Shown here one piece after another: positions 35,110-45,901 of a stretch of 64,000 nt of DNA. The DNA is from Flavobacterium ammoniigenes (GTDB lineage: Bacteria; Bacteroidota; Bacteroidia; Flavobacteriales; Flavobacteriaceae). The stretch spans positions 1,736,001 through 1,800,000 of the forward strand of contig NZ_AP025184.1 in assembly GCF_020886055.1 (NCBI RefSeq). Direction: 5' to 3'. Position 1 is the first letter of the stretch. The number at the start of each line of letters is the position of its first letter. Both the position numbers and the translations under genes were made by a program. The notes under the pieces were generated by a model, which did no database searches, was not told the origin of the DNA, and worked only from the letters and a program-made list of their open reading frames with translations.

Positions 35110-35946
35110 ATGAAAATTGTTTTTGAAGATATCAAACGTTTAGCAGGAAGTTCCTTCCGAATTTTAGTCAATCCAAAATTGAATGATTTTTATTATTGGC
35201 ATTTTCATCCTGAATTCGAACTGACTTTTATTGAAGCCTCTCAAGGAAGTAGACGTGTTGGGAATCATGTGGGACAATTTGAAGGAAGTGATTTGGTTTT
35301 TATAGGTTCTAATATCCCCCATTTGAATTTTGATTATGGGATTAGAACCGAATATGAAAAAGTAGTATTACAAATCAACGCTGACTTTTTTAAAAATGAT
35401 TTTGCTTCCACCCCAGAATTGAAAGCGATTCACCAATTATTTGAAAATTCAAAAAAAGTAATTTGTTTTCACGGAAACACGAAATCGACTATTGGGAAAC
35501 AACTTAAAGCAATTCATCTATTACCACATTTTGAACAATTTATTGCTGTTTTGTCTTTGTTTCAATCTTTGGCTACATCCCAAGAAATGACGTTTTTACA
35601 CGAAAAGCCTTTTGAAAACTTTTATAATAACAAGGAACAGTCCCGTCTCAAAATAGTCTATAAATTCATTGAAAGTAATTACCAACGAACCATTAGTATT
35701 GATGAAATGGCTCAACTAACCCACCTATCCAAAGCCGCTTTTTGTAGGTATTTCAAAAAAATGACTCGATTGACTTTTATTGAATTCTTAAATCAATATC
35801 GTATTGAACAAGCTAAACTACTTTTAAAAGAAGATAAGAACGTAACTGAAACCTGCTATGAATGTGGTTTTGAAAGTCTGTCCTATTTCAATCGTATTTT
35901 CAAAAAAGTAGTAGGTGAAAATCCGTTAGAATTTAAGAAAAAATAA
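35110..35946 (+). CDS. AraC-family transcription regulator
   Basis: 278 residues. An N-terminal cupin ligand domain (YYWHFHPEFELTFIEASQG; about 25-110) and two C-terminal helix-turn-helix units (about 175-275: ISIDEMAQLTHLSKAAFCRYFKKMTRLTFIEFLNQYRIEQAKLLL and CYECGFESLSYFNRIFKKVVGENPLEFKK). It is divergent from the dioxygenase gene, so it probably controls it and possibly the sugar cluster. The stop is 2 nt from the stop of the convergent M1 peptidase. Confidence 0.9.
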   Translation: MKIVFEDIKRLAGSSFRILVNPKLNDFYYWHFHPEFELTFIEASQGSRRVGNHVGQFEGSDLVFIGSNIPHLNFDYGIRTEYEKVVLQINADFFKNDFASTPELKAIHQLFENSKKVICFHGNTKSTIGKQLKAIHLLPHFEQFIAVLSLFQSLATSQEMTFLHEKPFENFYNNKEQSRLKIVYKFIESNYQRTISIDEMAQLTHLSKAAFCRYFKKMTRLTFIEFLNQYRIEQAKLLLKEDKNVTETCYECGFESLSYFNRIFKKVVGENPLEFKKK

Positions 35947-35948
35947 AT

Positions 35949-37580
35949 TTACTCTGTACTATTCAAACCTGCAACATAATAATTCATATCAATCGTTAGC
36001 TTTGGATTAGTAGTATCTATCATGATTGATTTCCATTCGTTTGACGGCTGAATGATTTTATTTTTACCATTCAATGCAATTTGAACTGGCATAGTAAATC
36101 CTTCTAGACAATTGATCCAACGATAGACTAATTGTTTTTCTTTGAAATAATATTCTAAAGTAGGTATGCGAGTATCTCTTAAATATTGGTTGAAAACCGG
36201 AGAAAAATCAACACCAGCCTGTTTGCTAATGTAGTTTTCAATTTGATTTGTAGTCACCGTTTGATGGTAAAAAGTACTGTTCAAACCTCTTAAAATTTGT
36301 CTCCATTTTTCGTCATTATTTATAATTTGTCGAATGGTATGCAACATATTTCCCCCTTTGTAATACATATCGCCCGAACCTTCATTATTCACATTATATT
36401 GGCCTATAATAGGAATATCATTCTGAATATTTTTACGAGTGCCTCTAACATAAGCTGCTCCAGCATCTTTACCATAATAATACTCTACAAATAAACTTTC
36501 CGAATAATTAGTAAAACTTTCATGAATCCACATGTCGGCAATATCTTTATAAGTGATATTATTGGCAAACCACTCATGACCAGACTCATGAATAATGATA
36601 AAATCAAATTTTAGCCCCCAACCGGTTCCGCTTAAATCACGTCCGCGATAGCCATTTGCAAAACCATTTCCATAGGTTACGCTACTTTGATGCTCCATCC
36701 CTAAATAAGGCACTTCAACTAATTTATAACTGTCTTCATAAAAGGGATATGGACCAAACCAATGCTCAAATGCTTTTAGCATTTTTGGTACGTCTTGAAA
36801 TTGTTTTTTGGCTTTCGCCAAATTATTGCGCAACACATAATACTGACAATCCAATTCGCCTTTTTCACCTTTGAACTTTTCTGAAAAAGCTGCATAATCA
36901 CCTATATTAATGTTAACTCCATAATTATTGATCGGATTGGTGACTTGCCAAGTATAGGTTGTTGTATTGTCTTTTAATGGTTTAGTACTTATCAAACGAC
37001 CATTGGAAATATCCATTAGTCCTTTGGGAACATTGACACTGATTAGCATGGATTCGGCTTCGTCATACATATGATCTTTGTTGGGCCACCAAACACTAGC
37101 ACCTAAACCCTGACACGAAGAAGCTATAAAAGGTTTTCCGTTTTCATCTTTTTTCCAAGTGATACCTCCATCCCAAGGTGGATTGACCGCTATTTTGGGT
37201 TTTCCGCTATAAAATACAACTAGCTTTTTATTGTCTCCTTTGATTTGATTGGCTGCCAAAAACACATGAAATACATTCCCATCTCTTTGAAATTTTAGAT
37301 TAATCCCATCCTGTAGAATTTTGGTAATTTGCATCGGTTCTTGCAAATCAATTTGCATCACATTGTATTGATCTAAAACTTGATAATCAATGGTATTTGA
37401 ACCTGTAATGGTGCTGTCAGCTGGATTGACTTTGATATCCAAATGGTATTTTTTCAAATCCCACCAACTTCTTTCTTTAGTAATACTTCCGCGTAAACTG
37501 TCTTGTCTGGTAAAATTTTGTGCCAATACGATATTGGAAATTAATACAATCAGAAAGAGGTAAATTGTTTTTATGTTCAT
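35949..37580 (-). CDS. Secreted M1-family aminopeptidase
   Basis: 543 residues with a signal peptide (about 1-20). M1 signatures: GMEHQS (295-300, in place of GAMEN), zinc site HESGH (331-335) and Glu354 (WIHESFTNY). Shorter than complete M1 enzymes, it lacks the helical C-terminal domain, as in other Bacteroidetes periplasmic forms. It releases N-terminal amino acids from peptides. It starts 10 nt after the PhoD-like gene, so the two form an operon. Confidence 0.92.
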   Translation of the reverse strand: MNIKTIYLFLIVLISNIVLAQNFTRQDSLRGSITKERSWWDLKKYHLDIKVNPADSTITGSNTIDYQVLDQYNVMQIDLQEPMQITKILQDGINLKFQRDGNVFHVFLAANQIKGDNKKLVVFYSGKPKIAVNPPWDGGITWKKDENGKPFIASSCQGLGASVWWPNKDHMYDEAESMLISVNVPKGLMDISNGRLISTKPLKDNTTTYTWQVTNPINNYGVNINIGDYAAFSEKFKGEKGELDCQYYVLRNNLAKAKKQFQDVPKMLKAFEHWFGPYPFYEDSYKLVEVPYLGMEHQSSVTYGNGFANGYRGRDLSGTGWGLKFDFIIIHESGHEWFANNITYKDIADMWIHESFTNYSESLFVEYYYGKDAGAAYVRGTRKNIQNDIPIIGQYNVNNEGSGDMYYKGGNMLHTIRQIINNDEKWRQILRGLNSTFYHQTVTTNQIENYISKQAGVDFSPVFNQYLRDTRIPTLEYYFKEKQLVYRWINCLEGFTMPVQIALNGKNKIIQPSNEWKSIMIDTTNPKLTIDMNYYVAGLNSTE

Positions 37581-37590
37581 AATTCAAGAT

Positions 37591-38610
37591 TTAATATTGC
37601 TGAATATGTTCGCCTAATAGTTTGTTTTCTAGTCCGCGAATTTGCATAATGACACGATTATTAGTAAAATCGAATTGCAATAAGCCAAAGTTTTTCTCAG
37701 CTACTACTTTCCCGATTTGATACGGATTTTCCTCACCCGAGAAACTAGAATAGACATGAGTCAATCCACTTGAAGTAAAATCAATTAATGGATAGTTTAA
37801 GTTTGTGACCTTCTTAGATGAAAAAGTTGCAATATGTCGGTCACCCGAAATAACGAAAGTGCCTTTGGCTTTTGAAGTTGCAACAAGCTTTTCTAGTTTG
37901 TCAATCTCATGCGGAAAATTACCCCAACATTCGAAGCCATGTTTGTCAGACAACAATTGAATACTACTCACAATTACATTGAATTGTGCATCTGAAGAAG
38001 TTAATTCTTCTTCCAACCATTTCCATTGGGCTTCACCTAAAATGGTACCTTGACCATACGGATTGGGCTGTAAACGTTTTTTGGAATTGACTGATTTGGT
38101 AACAGCTGTTCTAAAAAAGCGAGTGTCTAAAATGATAATTTTTACTTTATTCCCTACGATATCAATTACTTTTGAATTATAAACTCCGTCTCTAAAACGC
38201 TCCGGAGCATCATTAGGAGTTCCTAAAAAATCGAATAATAATTGTTGGCTCTCTCTTTTAAATGGGTATTCTTCTCCCCCATCATTCAATCCGTAATCAT
38301 GATCGTCCCAGGTTCCTAGAATTTGTTTGTTGGAAATGAATTGTAAATAATCGCTATCTTTTTTTTGAATCGCATAGTTATCTTTAAGCTCCTTCATATC
38401 TTCGGTATCGGAATAGACATCATCGCCACCCCAAATCCAAGCCACTGGATGATTGTCATCGATCGATTTCCATAATTCGTTTTTGAGTCGTTGATTGTCA
38501 CACGAGCCAAAAGCTATAGAATAGGTTTTGTTTTGAGAATAAGAGGCAATCGCAATTAAGGAGAAAACTATACCTAATGGTTTCGAGAATTTAGGAAGTA
38601 TCGACATCAT
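37591..38610 (-). CDS. PhoD-like metallophosphatase
   Basis: 339 residues with a signal peptide (about 1-25). Alkaline phosphatase D/PhoD-like calcineurin-fold motifs: FGSCDNQ, WGGDDVYSD, GTWDDHDYG and SGDRHIATF. It lacks the N-terminal Ig-like domain of classical PhoD. It is a secreted phosphodiesterase or phosphatase, perhaps used to recover phosphate. First gene of an operon with the M1 peptidase; the start could be either of the two first Met codons. Confidence 0.88.
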   Translation of the reverse strand: MMSILPKFSKPLGIVFSLIAIASYSQNKTYSIAFGSCDNQRLKNELWKSIDDNHPVAWIWGGDDVYSDTEDMKELKDNYAIQKKDSDYLQFISNKQILGTWDDHDYGLNDGGEEYPFKRESQQLLFDFLGTPNDAPERFRDGVYNSKVIDIVGNKVKIIILDTRFFRTAVTKSVNSKKRLQPNPYGQGTILGEAQWKWLEEELTSSDAQFNVIVSSIQLLSDKHGFECWGNFPHEIDKLEKLVATSKAKGTFVISGDRHIATFSSKKVTNLNYPLIDFTSSGLTHVYSSFSGEENPYQIGKVVAEKNFGLLQFDFTNNRVIMQIRGLENKLLGEHIQQY

Positions 38611-38666
38611 TTATTTCAATTAAATAGAAAAGTAAATGTAACGGATTTAATTTATATTAAAAACAA

Positions 38667-38694
38667 AACCCAATAGATTTGAATCTATTGGGTT
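38667..38694 (-). terminator. Terminator of the histidine operon
   Basis: A 13-bp perfect stem (AACCCAATAGATT / AATCTATTGGGTT) with a 2-nt loop, followed on the minus strand by TTTTGTTTT. It lies 23 nt after the hisIE stop and upstream of the PhoD-like gene, so it separates the two units. Confidence 0.85.
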
Positions 38695-38717
38695 GTATAA
38701 ACTGTAATTGTAATGGA

Positions 38718-39317
38718 CTATTTCTGTCTCGTCTTTAATACTTCAATCACATCATTCATTTGAAAACCTTTGGCTTGCAATAAGATCAAGTAGTGAAAAA
38801 GTAAATCGGCGCTTTCGCTTAAAAACAAATCATCGTTATCGTCTTTGGCTTCTATAACTACTTCAACCGCTTCCTCTCCAACCTTTTGAGCAATTTTATT
38901 AATTCCTTTTTCAAATAAGGAGGCTACATAACTTTTTTCAGCATCCGCATTGTCACGACGGGTTTTAATCGTTTGTTCCAAAGTCGAAATAAAACCATAA
39001 TTCGGCTGATTCTCTTCGGCCCAACAGGTATCGGTTCCATTATGACAAGTTGGACCTACAGGTCGTACTTGAATTAATAAGCTATCGTTATCACAATCGT
39101 TCTTAATACTTACCAAATTCAAAAAATTACCACTCTCTTCTCCTTTAGTCCAAAGGCGTTGCTTGGAGCGACTATAAAAAGTTACTTTTTGAGTTGCTTG
39201 TGTTTTGGCAAATGCCTCTTCGTTCATATAGCCTAGCATTAAAACAGCTTTGGTTTCGCTATCTTGAATAATGGCCGGAATTAATCCGTGGGCACTTTTT
39301 GAAAAATCGATGTTCAT
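38718..39317 (-). CDS. hisIE: Bifunctional phosphoribosyl-AMP cyclohydrolase / phosphoribosyl-ATP pyrophosphatase
   Basis: 199 residues. Steps 2 and 3 of histidine synthesis in one chain: HisI part (1 to about 110; MLGYMNEEA, SRSKQRLWTKGEESGN, CDNDSLLIQVRPVGPTCHNG with zinc Cys/His) and HisE part (about 115-199; LYxYLxxL-like helical all-alpha pyrophosphatase, EEAVEVVIEAKDDN). Last gene of the operon, 36 nt after hisF. Confidence 0.95.
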   Translation of the reverse strand: MNIDFSKSAHGLIPAIIQDSETKAVLMLGYMNEEAFAKTQATQKVTFYSRSKQRLWTKGEESGNFLNLVSIKNDCDNDSLLIQVRPVGPTCHNGTDTCWAEENQPNYGFISTLEQTIKTRRDNADAEKSYVASLFEKGINKIAQKVGEEAVEVVIEAKDDNDDLFLSESADLLFHYLILLQAKGFQMNDVIEVLKTRQK

Positions 39318-39353
39318 TTTAGTAAGATGAATTAGGAGTTGAATTTGAATTAT

Positions 39354-40109
39354 TTAAATTCTAACTTCAATATGATTATTTTGTAATTCTTTTTTTAAGA
39401 TCTTAATTTCAATTTCTTTGAAATGAAAAACGCTAGCTGCTAAAGCGGCATCAGCTTTTCCGTCGACAAAGGTATCAATAAAATGTTGCATATTCCCAGC
39501 TCCTCCCGAAGCGATAATGGGAATATTTACTAATTGGGATAATGTAGCCAAAGCTTCGTTGGCAAAGCCATTTTTAGTACCATCATGATCCATGGAAGTA
39601 AACAAAATTTCTCCTGCACCACGAGTGGCAACTTCCTTTGCCCAATCAAAAAGTTGGATCTCTGTGGGAACTTTTCCTCCTACTAAATGTACTATCCATT
39701 CCCCATCAATTTGCTTCGCATCAATCGCTACTACAACACATTGGCTACCAAATTTCTGAGCCAAATCTGTAATTAATTGAGGATTTTTAACTGCCGAAGA
39801 ATTGATAGATACTTTATCAGCGCCATTTTGCAATAAAATTTCAACATCTTCAACCGAGGCAATTCCACCACCAACCGTAAACGGAATGTTAATGGTTGCT
39901 GCTACTTTGCGAACCAAATCAACAAGGGTTTTTCTACGCTCTTCAGTGGCTGAAATATCCAAGAACACCAATTCATCTGCTCCTTCATCCGAATAGATTT
40001 TGGCTAATTCCACAGGATCTCCCGCATCGCGCAAGTCCACAAAATTGACTCCTTTGACCGTTCTTCCGTTTTTGATATCCAAACAAGGAATGATTCTTTT
40101 TGTAAGCAT
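39354..40109 (-). CDS. hisF: Imidazole glycerol phosphate synthase cyclase subunit
   Basis: 251 residues, TIM barrel. With HisH it converts PRFAR and glutamine-derived ammonia into imidazole glycerol phosphate and AICAR. Catalytic residues: Asp11 in [13 protein letters not shown] and Asp in [13 protein letters not shown]. The start overlaps the hisA stop by 1 nt (TAATG), so translation is coupled. Confidence 0.97.
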   Translation of the reverse strand: MLTKRIIPCLDIKNGRTVKGVNFVDLRDAGDPVELAKIYSDEGADELVFLDISATEERRKTLVDLVRKVAATINIPFTVGGGIASVEDVEILLQNGADKVSINSSAVKNPQLITDLAQKFGSQCVVVAIDAKQIDGEWIVHLVGGKVPTEIQLFDWAKEVATRGAGEILFTSMDHDGTKNGFANEALATLSQLVNIPIIASGGAGNMQHFIDTFVDGKADAALAASVFHFKEIEIKILKKELQNNHIEVRI

Positions 40110-40834
40110 TATTGATTTAAAATATAGTTTTCCAATTGTTTCAACGAAATTCTTCCTTCGTAAATCGCTTTGCCAATAATGGTTCCTTCACAACCCAATT
40201 CGGCTAATTGTGGTAATTCATCAAAAGTGGAAATACCTCCAGAAGCAATTAATTGTATCCCTTTGGCTGATGCCAAAATTTTAGCATACAAATCAAAACT
40301 CGGCCCAGCCAACATACCGTCTTTGGCAATATCCGTACAAATAACGTATTGAATTCCTTTGGTTTGATAGTCTTGAATAAAGGGTATTAAATCTTCATTT
40401 GAGTCTTCTAACCAACCGGAAACAGCTACTTTTTCATTGGTAGCATCGGCGCCTAAAATAATTTTATCAGAACCATATTCAGCAATCCATTGTTCGAAAA
40501 TCGCTCTATTTTTTACAGCTATACTTCCCCCTGTGATTTGTTTTGCACCCGATTCAAAAGCTATCTTCAAATCAGCATCCGATTTTAATCCCCCACCAAA
40601 ATCAATTTTTAATCGGGTTTGAGTCGCAATTTGTTCCAGTATTTTATAATTCACAATTTTGCTCGATTTGGCACCATCTAAATCGACTAGGTGCAAATAC
40701 TCGATTCCGTGTGCTTCAAACGATTTGGCCACTTCCAGTGGATTTTCATTGTATATGATTTTAGTATTGTAATCCCCTTTGGATAAGCGAACACATTTAC
40801 CGTCGATGATATCTATAGCAGGTATAATTCTCAT
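40109..40834 (-). CDS. hisA: ProFAR isomerase
   Basis: 241 residues from ATG at 40834 ([17 protein letters not shown]). TIM barrel homologous to HisF, Asp8 in PAIDIIDG, and the second-half [15 protein letters not shown]. The possible TTG at 40846 is rejected because the ATG fits the family start. It overlaps hisF by 1 nt; 14 nt after hisH. Confidence 0.96.
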   Translation of the reverse strand: MRIIPAIDIIDGKCVRLSKGDYNTKIIYNENPLEVAKSFEAHGIEYLHLVDLDGAKSSKIVNYKILEQIATQTRLKIDFGGGLKSDADLKIAFESGAKQITGGSIAVKNRAIFEQWIAEYGSDKIILGADATNEKVAVSGWLEDSNEDLIPFIQDYQTKGIQYVICTDIAKDGMLAGPSFDLYAKILASAKGIQLIASGGISTFDELPQLAELGCEGTIIGKAIYEGRISLKQLENYILNQ

Positions 40835-40848
40835 AATTGATTTCAAGT

Positions 40849-41430
40849 TTATAATTTCAAGAAATTAGCTAAAATTTGTTCTCCCACATCACCACTTTTT
40901 TCTGGGTGAAATTGGGTTCCGTAAAAATTATTTTTTTGTAAAGCCGAAGCGTATTCAACATCGTAATTGGTAGTTGCAATGGCTTCTTTGCAATTTGGAA
41001 CATAATAACTATGCACCAAATACATGTATTCGTTTTCTTTAATTTCTTTAAATAAATCCGACTTCAAATTATAAATTTGGTTCCATCCCATTTGAGGAAC
41101 TTTCACATTATTGGAAAACCGAATCACATTCGCATCAAAAATTCCCAAACCGACTGTATTTCCTTCTTCGGAATGGTGGCACATCAACTGCATGCCTAAG
41201 CAAATACCCAATACAGGTTGTTTCAAATTAGGAATTAAACTATCTAATCCGCTTTCAATCAGTTTTTGCATCGCATAACTCGCTTCACCTACACCTGGAA
41301 AAATTACTTTATCCGCTTGTTGTATTTCGTCTGGATTATTAGTTAATACAGCTGTATATCCTAAACGTTCTATAGCAAATAGAATGCTTTGAATATTTCC
41401 TGCTCCGTAATTGATAATGGCAATTTTCAT
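40849..41430 (-). CDS. hisH: Imidazole glycerol phosphate synthase glutaminase subunit
   Basis: 193 residues, class I glutamine amidotransferase supplying ammonia to HisF. Nucleophile Cys in GICLGMQLM (about 77), His/Glu pair in FHPEKSGD (about 176-180). Normal length. It starts 9 nt after hisB. Confidence 0.96.
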   Translation of the reverse strand: MKIAIINYGAGNIQSILFAIERLGYTAVLTNNPDEIQQADKVIFPGVGEASYAMQKLIESGLDSLIPNLKQPVLGICLGMQLMCHHSEEGNTVGLGIFDANVIRFSNNVKVPQMGWNQIYNLKSDLFKEIKENEYMYLVHSYYVPNCKEAIATTNYDVEYASALQKNNFYGTQFHPEKSGDVGEQILANFLKL

Positions 41431-41439
41431 TCGTTTGTT

Positions 41440-42573
41440 TTATAACATTCCTTTAGTTGAAGGCAAAATCATTTTCTCAGTATCTCTTTTCACGGCTACT
41501 TTAATCGCTTTGGCGAATGCCTTAAAAATAGCTTCAATCTTATGGTGTTCGTTAGTTCCCTCGGCTTTGATGTTGATATTGGCTTTGGCACCATCTGAGA
41601 ACGATTTGAAAAAGTGGTAAAACATCTCCGTTGGCATTTTACCTACCATTTCGCGTTTGAATTCGGTTTCCCAAACCAACCAATTCCTTCCACCAAAATC
41701 AATCGCAACTTGCGATAAGCAATCGTCCATTGGCAAACAGAAACCATAACGTTCTATGCCTAATTTATTTCCCAAGGCTTTGGCAAAAACTTCACCTAAG
41801 GCAATGGCAGTATCTTCAATCGTATGGTGTTCATCTACTTCTAAATCGCCTTTTACGCTAATTTCCAAGTCCATTTGTCCGTGACGTGCAATTTGATCTA
41901 ACATATGATCGAAAAAAGCAATACCAGTGTCAATTTTACTTTGACCAGTACCGTCTAAATTTAGATTGATATAAATATCCGTTTCGTGTGTTTTTCTTGT
42001 AATAGATGCCGAACGCACCTCTAATTTTAAAAACTCATAAATGGTTTTCCAATCGGTGGTTTGTAATGAAATAACCTCGCTAAAATCATCATTTTCTTTG
42101 ATTTCGTCACTTCCTAAACCTTCTTGTTGTTTTAAGAAAATTGCTTTTGCTCCTAGATTTTTTGCTAAGGCAACATCGGTAATTCGATCGCCTAAAACAA
42201 ATGAATTAGCCAAATCATAGTTAGGATTATCAATGTATTTAGTTAGCATTCCGGTACGTGGTTTGCGTGTTGGCGCATTATCTTCTGGAAACGAACGGTC
42301 AATAAAAATGTCATCAAACAGAATACCTTCATTTTCAAAAGCGCGTAGAATGAAATTTTGTGTTGGCCAAAAAGTATCTTCTGGAAAACTTGCGGTTCCC
42401 AATCCGTCTTGATTGGTTACCATAACCAATTCATAGTCCAATTCATTGGCAATTTTAGCTAAATACTGAAAGGCTTTGGGGTAAAATTCTAACTTATCTA
42501 AACTGTCTAATTGAAAATCGGCAGGTTCGATAACGATGGTTCCATCACGATCTATAAATAATACTTTTTTCAT
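41440..42573 (-). CDS. hisB: Bifunctional histidinol phosphatase / imidazoleglycerol-phosphate dehydratase
   Basis: 377 residues. An N-terminal HAD phosphatase (1 to about 165; DRDGT with Asp7 and Asp9) and a C-terminal IGP dehydratase (about 185-377; manganese His motifs [22 protein letters not shown] and [11 protein letters not shown]). This two-enzyme form is typical of Enterobacteria and Bacteroidetes. 4 nt after hisC. Confidence 0.96.
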   Translation of the reverse strand: MKKVLFIDRDGTIVIEPADFQLDSLDKLEFYPKAFQYLAKIANELDYELVMVTNQDGLGTASFPEDTFWPTQNFILRAFENEGILFDDIFIDRSFPEDNAPTRKPRTGMLTKYIDNPNYDLANSFVLGDRITDVALAKNLGAKAIFLKQQEGLGSDEIKENDDFSEVISLQTTDWKTIYEFLKLEVRSASITRKTHETDIYINLNLDGTGQSKIDTGIAFFDHMLDQIARHGQMDLEISVKGDLEVDEHHTIEDTAIALGEVFAKALGNKLGIERYGFCLPMDDCLSQVAIDFGGRNWLVWETEFKREMVGKMPTEMFYHFFKSFSDGAKANINIKAEGTNEHHKIEAIFKAFAKAIKVAVKRDTEKMILPSTKGML

Positions 42574-42577
42574 ATTC

Positions 42578-43630
42578 TTAATTCAAGCTTTTTAAAGCGG
42601 CTATTAATTTTTGATTTTCTTCAGCAGTTCCAATGGTCAAACGCAAGGTGTTTTCACATAATGGTTGTGTCGTTCTATTGCGAATTACAATTCCTTTGGC
42701 AATTAATTCGTCATAACGTTGATTCGCATTATCCACTTTGATTAAAATAAAATTAGCCTCCGTTGTATAAATTGTTGATACAAAATTTACTTCATTTAAT
42801 ACTTTAAGTAATTCTTCTCTTTGTGCTATAATTAAAGAAATTTCTTCTTTTATTTTTTTTGTATTTTCCAAACGATCTAACGCTCTTTGTTGTGTCAATT
42901 CGTTGACGTTATAAGGCGGTTTAATCTTGTTTAAAACTGCAATAATTGCAGCCGAAGCATAACAAATACCTAAACGAATTCCTGCCAAACCATACGCTTT
43001 AGATAAGGTTTGCGTTATGATTAAATTAGGTGCTGTATTGATTTTTTGAATCCAAGACACTTTGTCTGAAAAGTCAATATACGCTTCATCAATTACTACT
43101 AATCCGTTGAAATTGTCTAATAAATACTGTACGCTTTCTTCCGAAAAAGTGTTGCCGGTTGGATTATTTGGCGAACAAAGAAAAATCATTTTAGTGTTTT
43201 TATTTACTGCTTTCATGATTTCCTCTAATTGGGGTTGAAAATCATTCGAAAGTAAAACCTCTCTGTTTTCGACTGCGTTTAAATTGGCTAAAACACCATA
43301 CATTCCATACGTTGGTGGTAACGTAATTACATTGTCGATTTTAGGTTCGCAAAAGGCACGAAACAACAAATCCAACACTTCATCACTTCCATTTCCTAAC
43401 AAAATTTGATTTTTAGCTACTCTATTTTGATTCGCTAAAACCGATTTAACCGAAGCTTGTTGCGGATCAGGATAACGATTCACTCCGTTTTCAAAAGGAT
43501 TTTCATTGGCATCCAAAAAAATCATATCGGCCGTATCAAAGTCTTCAAATTCATCACGAGCCGAAGAATACGGTTTCATAGCCTTAACGTTTTCACGAAC
43601 TAAGGAATTGATGTCGAATTTATTTTCCAT
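42578..43630 (-). CDS. hisC: Histidinol-phosphate aminotransferase
   Basis: 350 residues from ATG at 43630 ([15 protein letters not shown]), which matches the usual N-terminus. PLP-dependent fold type [18 protein letters not shown], Lys in [15 protein letters not shown]. An alternative ATG at 43642 adds four residues (MQLK) and is possible. Either start overlaps the hisD 3' end, so translation is coupled. Confidence 0.95.
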   Translation of the reverse strand: MENKFDINSLVRENVKAMKPYSSARDEFEDFDTADMIFLDANENPFENGVNRYPDPQQASVKSVLANQNRVAKNQILLGNGSDEVLDLLFRAFCEPKIDNVITLPPTYGMYGVLANLNAVENREVLLSNDFQPQLEEIMKAVNKNTKMIFLCSPNNPTGNTFSEESVQYLLDNFNGLVVIDEAYIDFSDKVSWIQKINTAPNLIITQTLSKAYGLAGIRLGICYASAAIIAVLNKIKPPYNVNELTQQRALDRLENTKKIKEEISLIIAQREELLKVLNEVNFVSTIYTTEANFILIKVDNANQRYDELIAKGIVIRNRTTQPLCENTLRLTIGTAEENQKLIAALKSLN

Positions 43631-44912
43631 TTTCAATTGCATTTAAACGTAATGTAACTGCATTTTTGTGGGCTTGTAACCCTTCTTTTTCTGCCATGAT
43701 TTCGATAGCTTTCCCAATGTTTTGAATTCCAGCTTCCGAAATTTTTTGAAATGTCATTGATTTCATAAAGCTATCCAAATTGACTCCACTATAATTTTTT
43801 GCGTAGCCATTCGTTGGTAAGGTATGATTCGTACCTGAAGCATAATCACCCGCACTTTCTGGTGTATAATTTCCTATAAACACCGAACCAGCATTGGCAA
43901 TATTATCGACATAATAATCGTTATTTTCTGTGCAAACAATAAAGTGTTCTGGTCCGTATTCGTTGATTAAATCCAAGGCAATTGCTGCGTTTTCGACAAA
44001 AATCAATTTCGAATTAGCGATCGCTTTTTCGGCAATTGCCTTTCTAGGTAAAATAGCCAATTGTGATTGCACTTCTTCTTCCACAGCATCAATCATTTGT
44101 TTTGAAGTTGAAACCAAGATCACTTGGCTATCGGTTCCATGCTCGGCTTGACTTAACAAATCAGAAGCTACAAAAGCTGGAACTGCACTATCGTCGGCAA
44201 CTACTAACAACTCTGAAGGACCCGCCGGCATATCGATAGCTACACCAAATTGAGTTGCTAATTGTTTGGCTACAGTTACGTATTGATTTCCAGGACCAAA
44301 TATTTTATAGACTTTAGGAATGGTTGCTGTACCAAAAGTCATTCCCGCTATCGCTTGAATTCCGCCTACTTTAAGAATCTTGGTAACACCACAAAGTTGT
44401 GCTGCATATAAAATGGCTGGATTTAAATTTCCAGTGGCGTCCGGTGGCGAACATAAAACTACTTCTTTGCAACCCGCAATTTTAGCTGGTACTGCCAACA
44501 TTAATACGGTTGAAAACAAAGGAGCCGTTCCGCCAGGAATGTACAAACCTATTTTTTGAATTGGTCGTTTTTCTTGCCAACATTCCACACCAGGAGCAGT
44601 TTCAACGCTTACACGACTTGTTTTTTGTGCTGAGTGAAATTTCTCAATATTTGATTTGGCTAATTGAATTGCCGCTTTTAATTCGTCAGAAACTGTAGCA
44701 ATAGCGTTTTGAATTTCTTCATCAGTAACCAAAATAGTATCTAAAGCGATTCCGTCAAACTGAGTGGTATATTGTTGTACTGCTTTATCTCCGTTGTTTT
44801 GTACTGCTGCGAAAATTTCTTTAACAGTAGCTTCAATATCGTCCACAGTTTTAGTAGGTCTTTCTAATAAGGAAGCCCAGTTTTCCTGTTTTGGATTGTA
44901 TATTTTATTCAT
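43620..44912 (-). CDS. hisD: Histidinol dehydrogenase
   Basis: 430 residues, catalysing the last two steps with NAD. Contains GPGNQYV, DMPAGPSELLVVAD and the catalytic Glu/His in NEYGPEHFIV, plus zinc-site His in SGTNHTLPTNG. Full length. It follows hisG by 21 nt and overlaps hisC. Confidence 0.97.
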   Translation of the reverse strand: MNKIYNPKQENWASLLERPTKTVDDIEATVKEIFAAVQNNGDKAVQQYTTQFDGIALDTILVTDEEIQNAIATVSDELKAAIQLAKSNIEKFHSAQKTSRVSVETAPGVECWQEKRPIQKIGLYIPGGTAPLFSTVLMLAVPAKIAGCKEVVLCSPPDATGNLNPAILYAAQLCGVTKILKVGGIQAIAGMTFGTATIPKVYKIFGPGNQYVTVAKQLATQFGVAIDMPAGPSELLVVADDSAVPAFVASDLLSQAEHGTDSQVILVSTSKQMIDAVEEEVQSQLAILPRKAIAEKAIANSKLIFVENAAIALDLINEYGPEHFIVCTENNDYYVDNIANAGSVFIGNYTPESAGDYASGTNHTLPTNGYAKNYSGVNLDSFMKSMTFQKISEAGIQNIGKAIEIMAEKEGLQAHKNAVTLRLNAIENGK

Positions 44913-44933
44913 TGTTGTAGTACGCTTAAGAAA

Positions 44934-45791
44934 TTACAATACCATTTTTTCAATTGGGCAAACCAATATCCCTTCAGCCCCAGCTGCTTTTAACTCGTCA
45001 ATTACTTCCCAAAAACGATCTTCTTCAATTACCGTGTGAACACTAGACCAACCTGCTTGTGCCAAAGGCATTACAGTTGGGCTTTTTAAAACTGGTAAAA
45101 TAGAGCTAATCAATTCAATGTTGTCATTAGGAACATTCATCAAAATGTATTTTGATTTGCGTGCTCTTAAAACAGATTGGATTCGGAATTGTAATTTATC
45201 TAAAATTACTTTGTTCTCAGAAGAAATTTTAGGAGAAACCGCTAAAACTGCCTCGCTCTTAAAAATCACTTCCACTTCTTTCAAATTGTTTTTAAACAAA
45301 GTGCTACCGCTTGAAACAATATCCACAATTGCATCGGCTAAACCAATATTGGGTGCAATTTCAACGGAACCAGAAATTTGGTGTAAATCAACCGAAACAT
45401 TTTTTGAATTAAAGAAATCTAAAACGGTATTTGGATACGAAGTCGCAATTCGCAAACCATCTAAATCTTTAACCGAATTATAGTTGAAACTTTTTGGTAC
45501 CGCCACTGAAACTTTGCATTTTGAAAATCCTAGTTTCTCTGCCACTTGAATGTTTTTACCTTTTTCAACTAAAAGATTATCGCCTACAATAGCGGCGTCT
45601 ACTACTCCATCAATCAAATATTGAGGAATGTCTGAATTTCTAAGATACAATACTTCTAAAGGAAAATTAGAAGCAGTTGCTTTTAATTGATCATTTCCAT
45701 TATTAATAGAAATTCCACAATCTTTAAGAATTTGGATACTGTCTTCGTTTAAACGTCCTGATTTTTGAATGGCAATTTTTAAAGTACTCAT
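44934..45791 (-). CDS. hisG: ATP phosphoribosyltransferase, long form
   Basis: 285 residues from ATG at 45791 (MSTLKIAIQKSGRL). First committed step: ATP plus PRPP. Long-form HisG: two periplasmic-binding-protein-like domains with GVVDAAIVGDNLL and DIVSSGSTLFKNNL, plus a C-terminal regulatory ACT-like domain (about 212-285) for histidine feedback. A start further upstream at 45866 would run through the attenuator hairpin and is rejected. First structural gene of the operon. Confidence 0.95.
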   Translation of the reverse strand: MSTLKIAIQKSGRLNEDSIQILKDCGISINNGNDQLKATASNFPLEVLYLRNSDIPQYLIDGVVDAAIVGDNLLVEKGKNIQVAEKLGFSKCKVSVAVPKSFNYNSVKDLDGLRIATSYPNTVLDFFNSKNVSVDLHQISGSVEIAPNIGLADAIVDIVSSGSTLFKNNLKEVEVIFKSEAVLAVSPKISSENKVILDKLQFRIQSVLRARKSKYILMNVPNDNIELISSILPVLKSPTVMPLAQAGWSSVHTVIEEDRFWEVIDELKAAGAEGILVCPIEKMVL

Positions 45792-45843
45792 TGTTATGTT
45801 GTTTTGTTGTTTGTTGTGATTTGAGTACAACAGATTTTTAATA

Positions 45844-45876
45844 AAAAACCCGCTTGATGTACTCAAACGGGTTTTT
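45844..45876 (-). terminator. his attenuator (terminator hairpin) with competing antiterminator
   Basis: On the minus strand a stem pairs 45863-45873 with 45847-45857 (11 bp, one G-U, extendable by A-U pairs) around a 5-nt loop and ends in U6. The 5' arm (CGTTTGAG, 45862-45869) can instead pair over 8 bp (one G-U) with CTCAAGCG at 45911-45918, at the end of the leader ORF. The two pairings exclude each other, as in classical attenuators. It lies between leader peptide and hisG. Confidence 0.88.
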
Positions 45877-45901
45877 AAATATGTGACTTACACGCATACC
45901 A

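Noticed and set aside
45792..45866. N-terminal extension of hisG (25 residues)
   Set aside because: It would translate the attenuator hairpin and its T-tail; the ATG at 45791 matches the family start.
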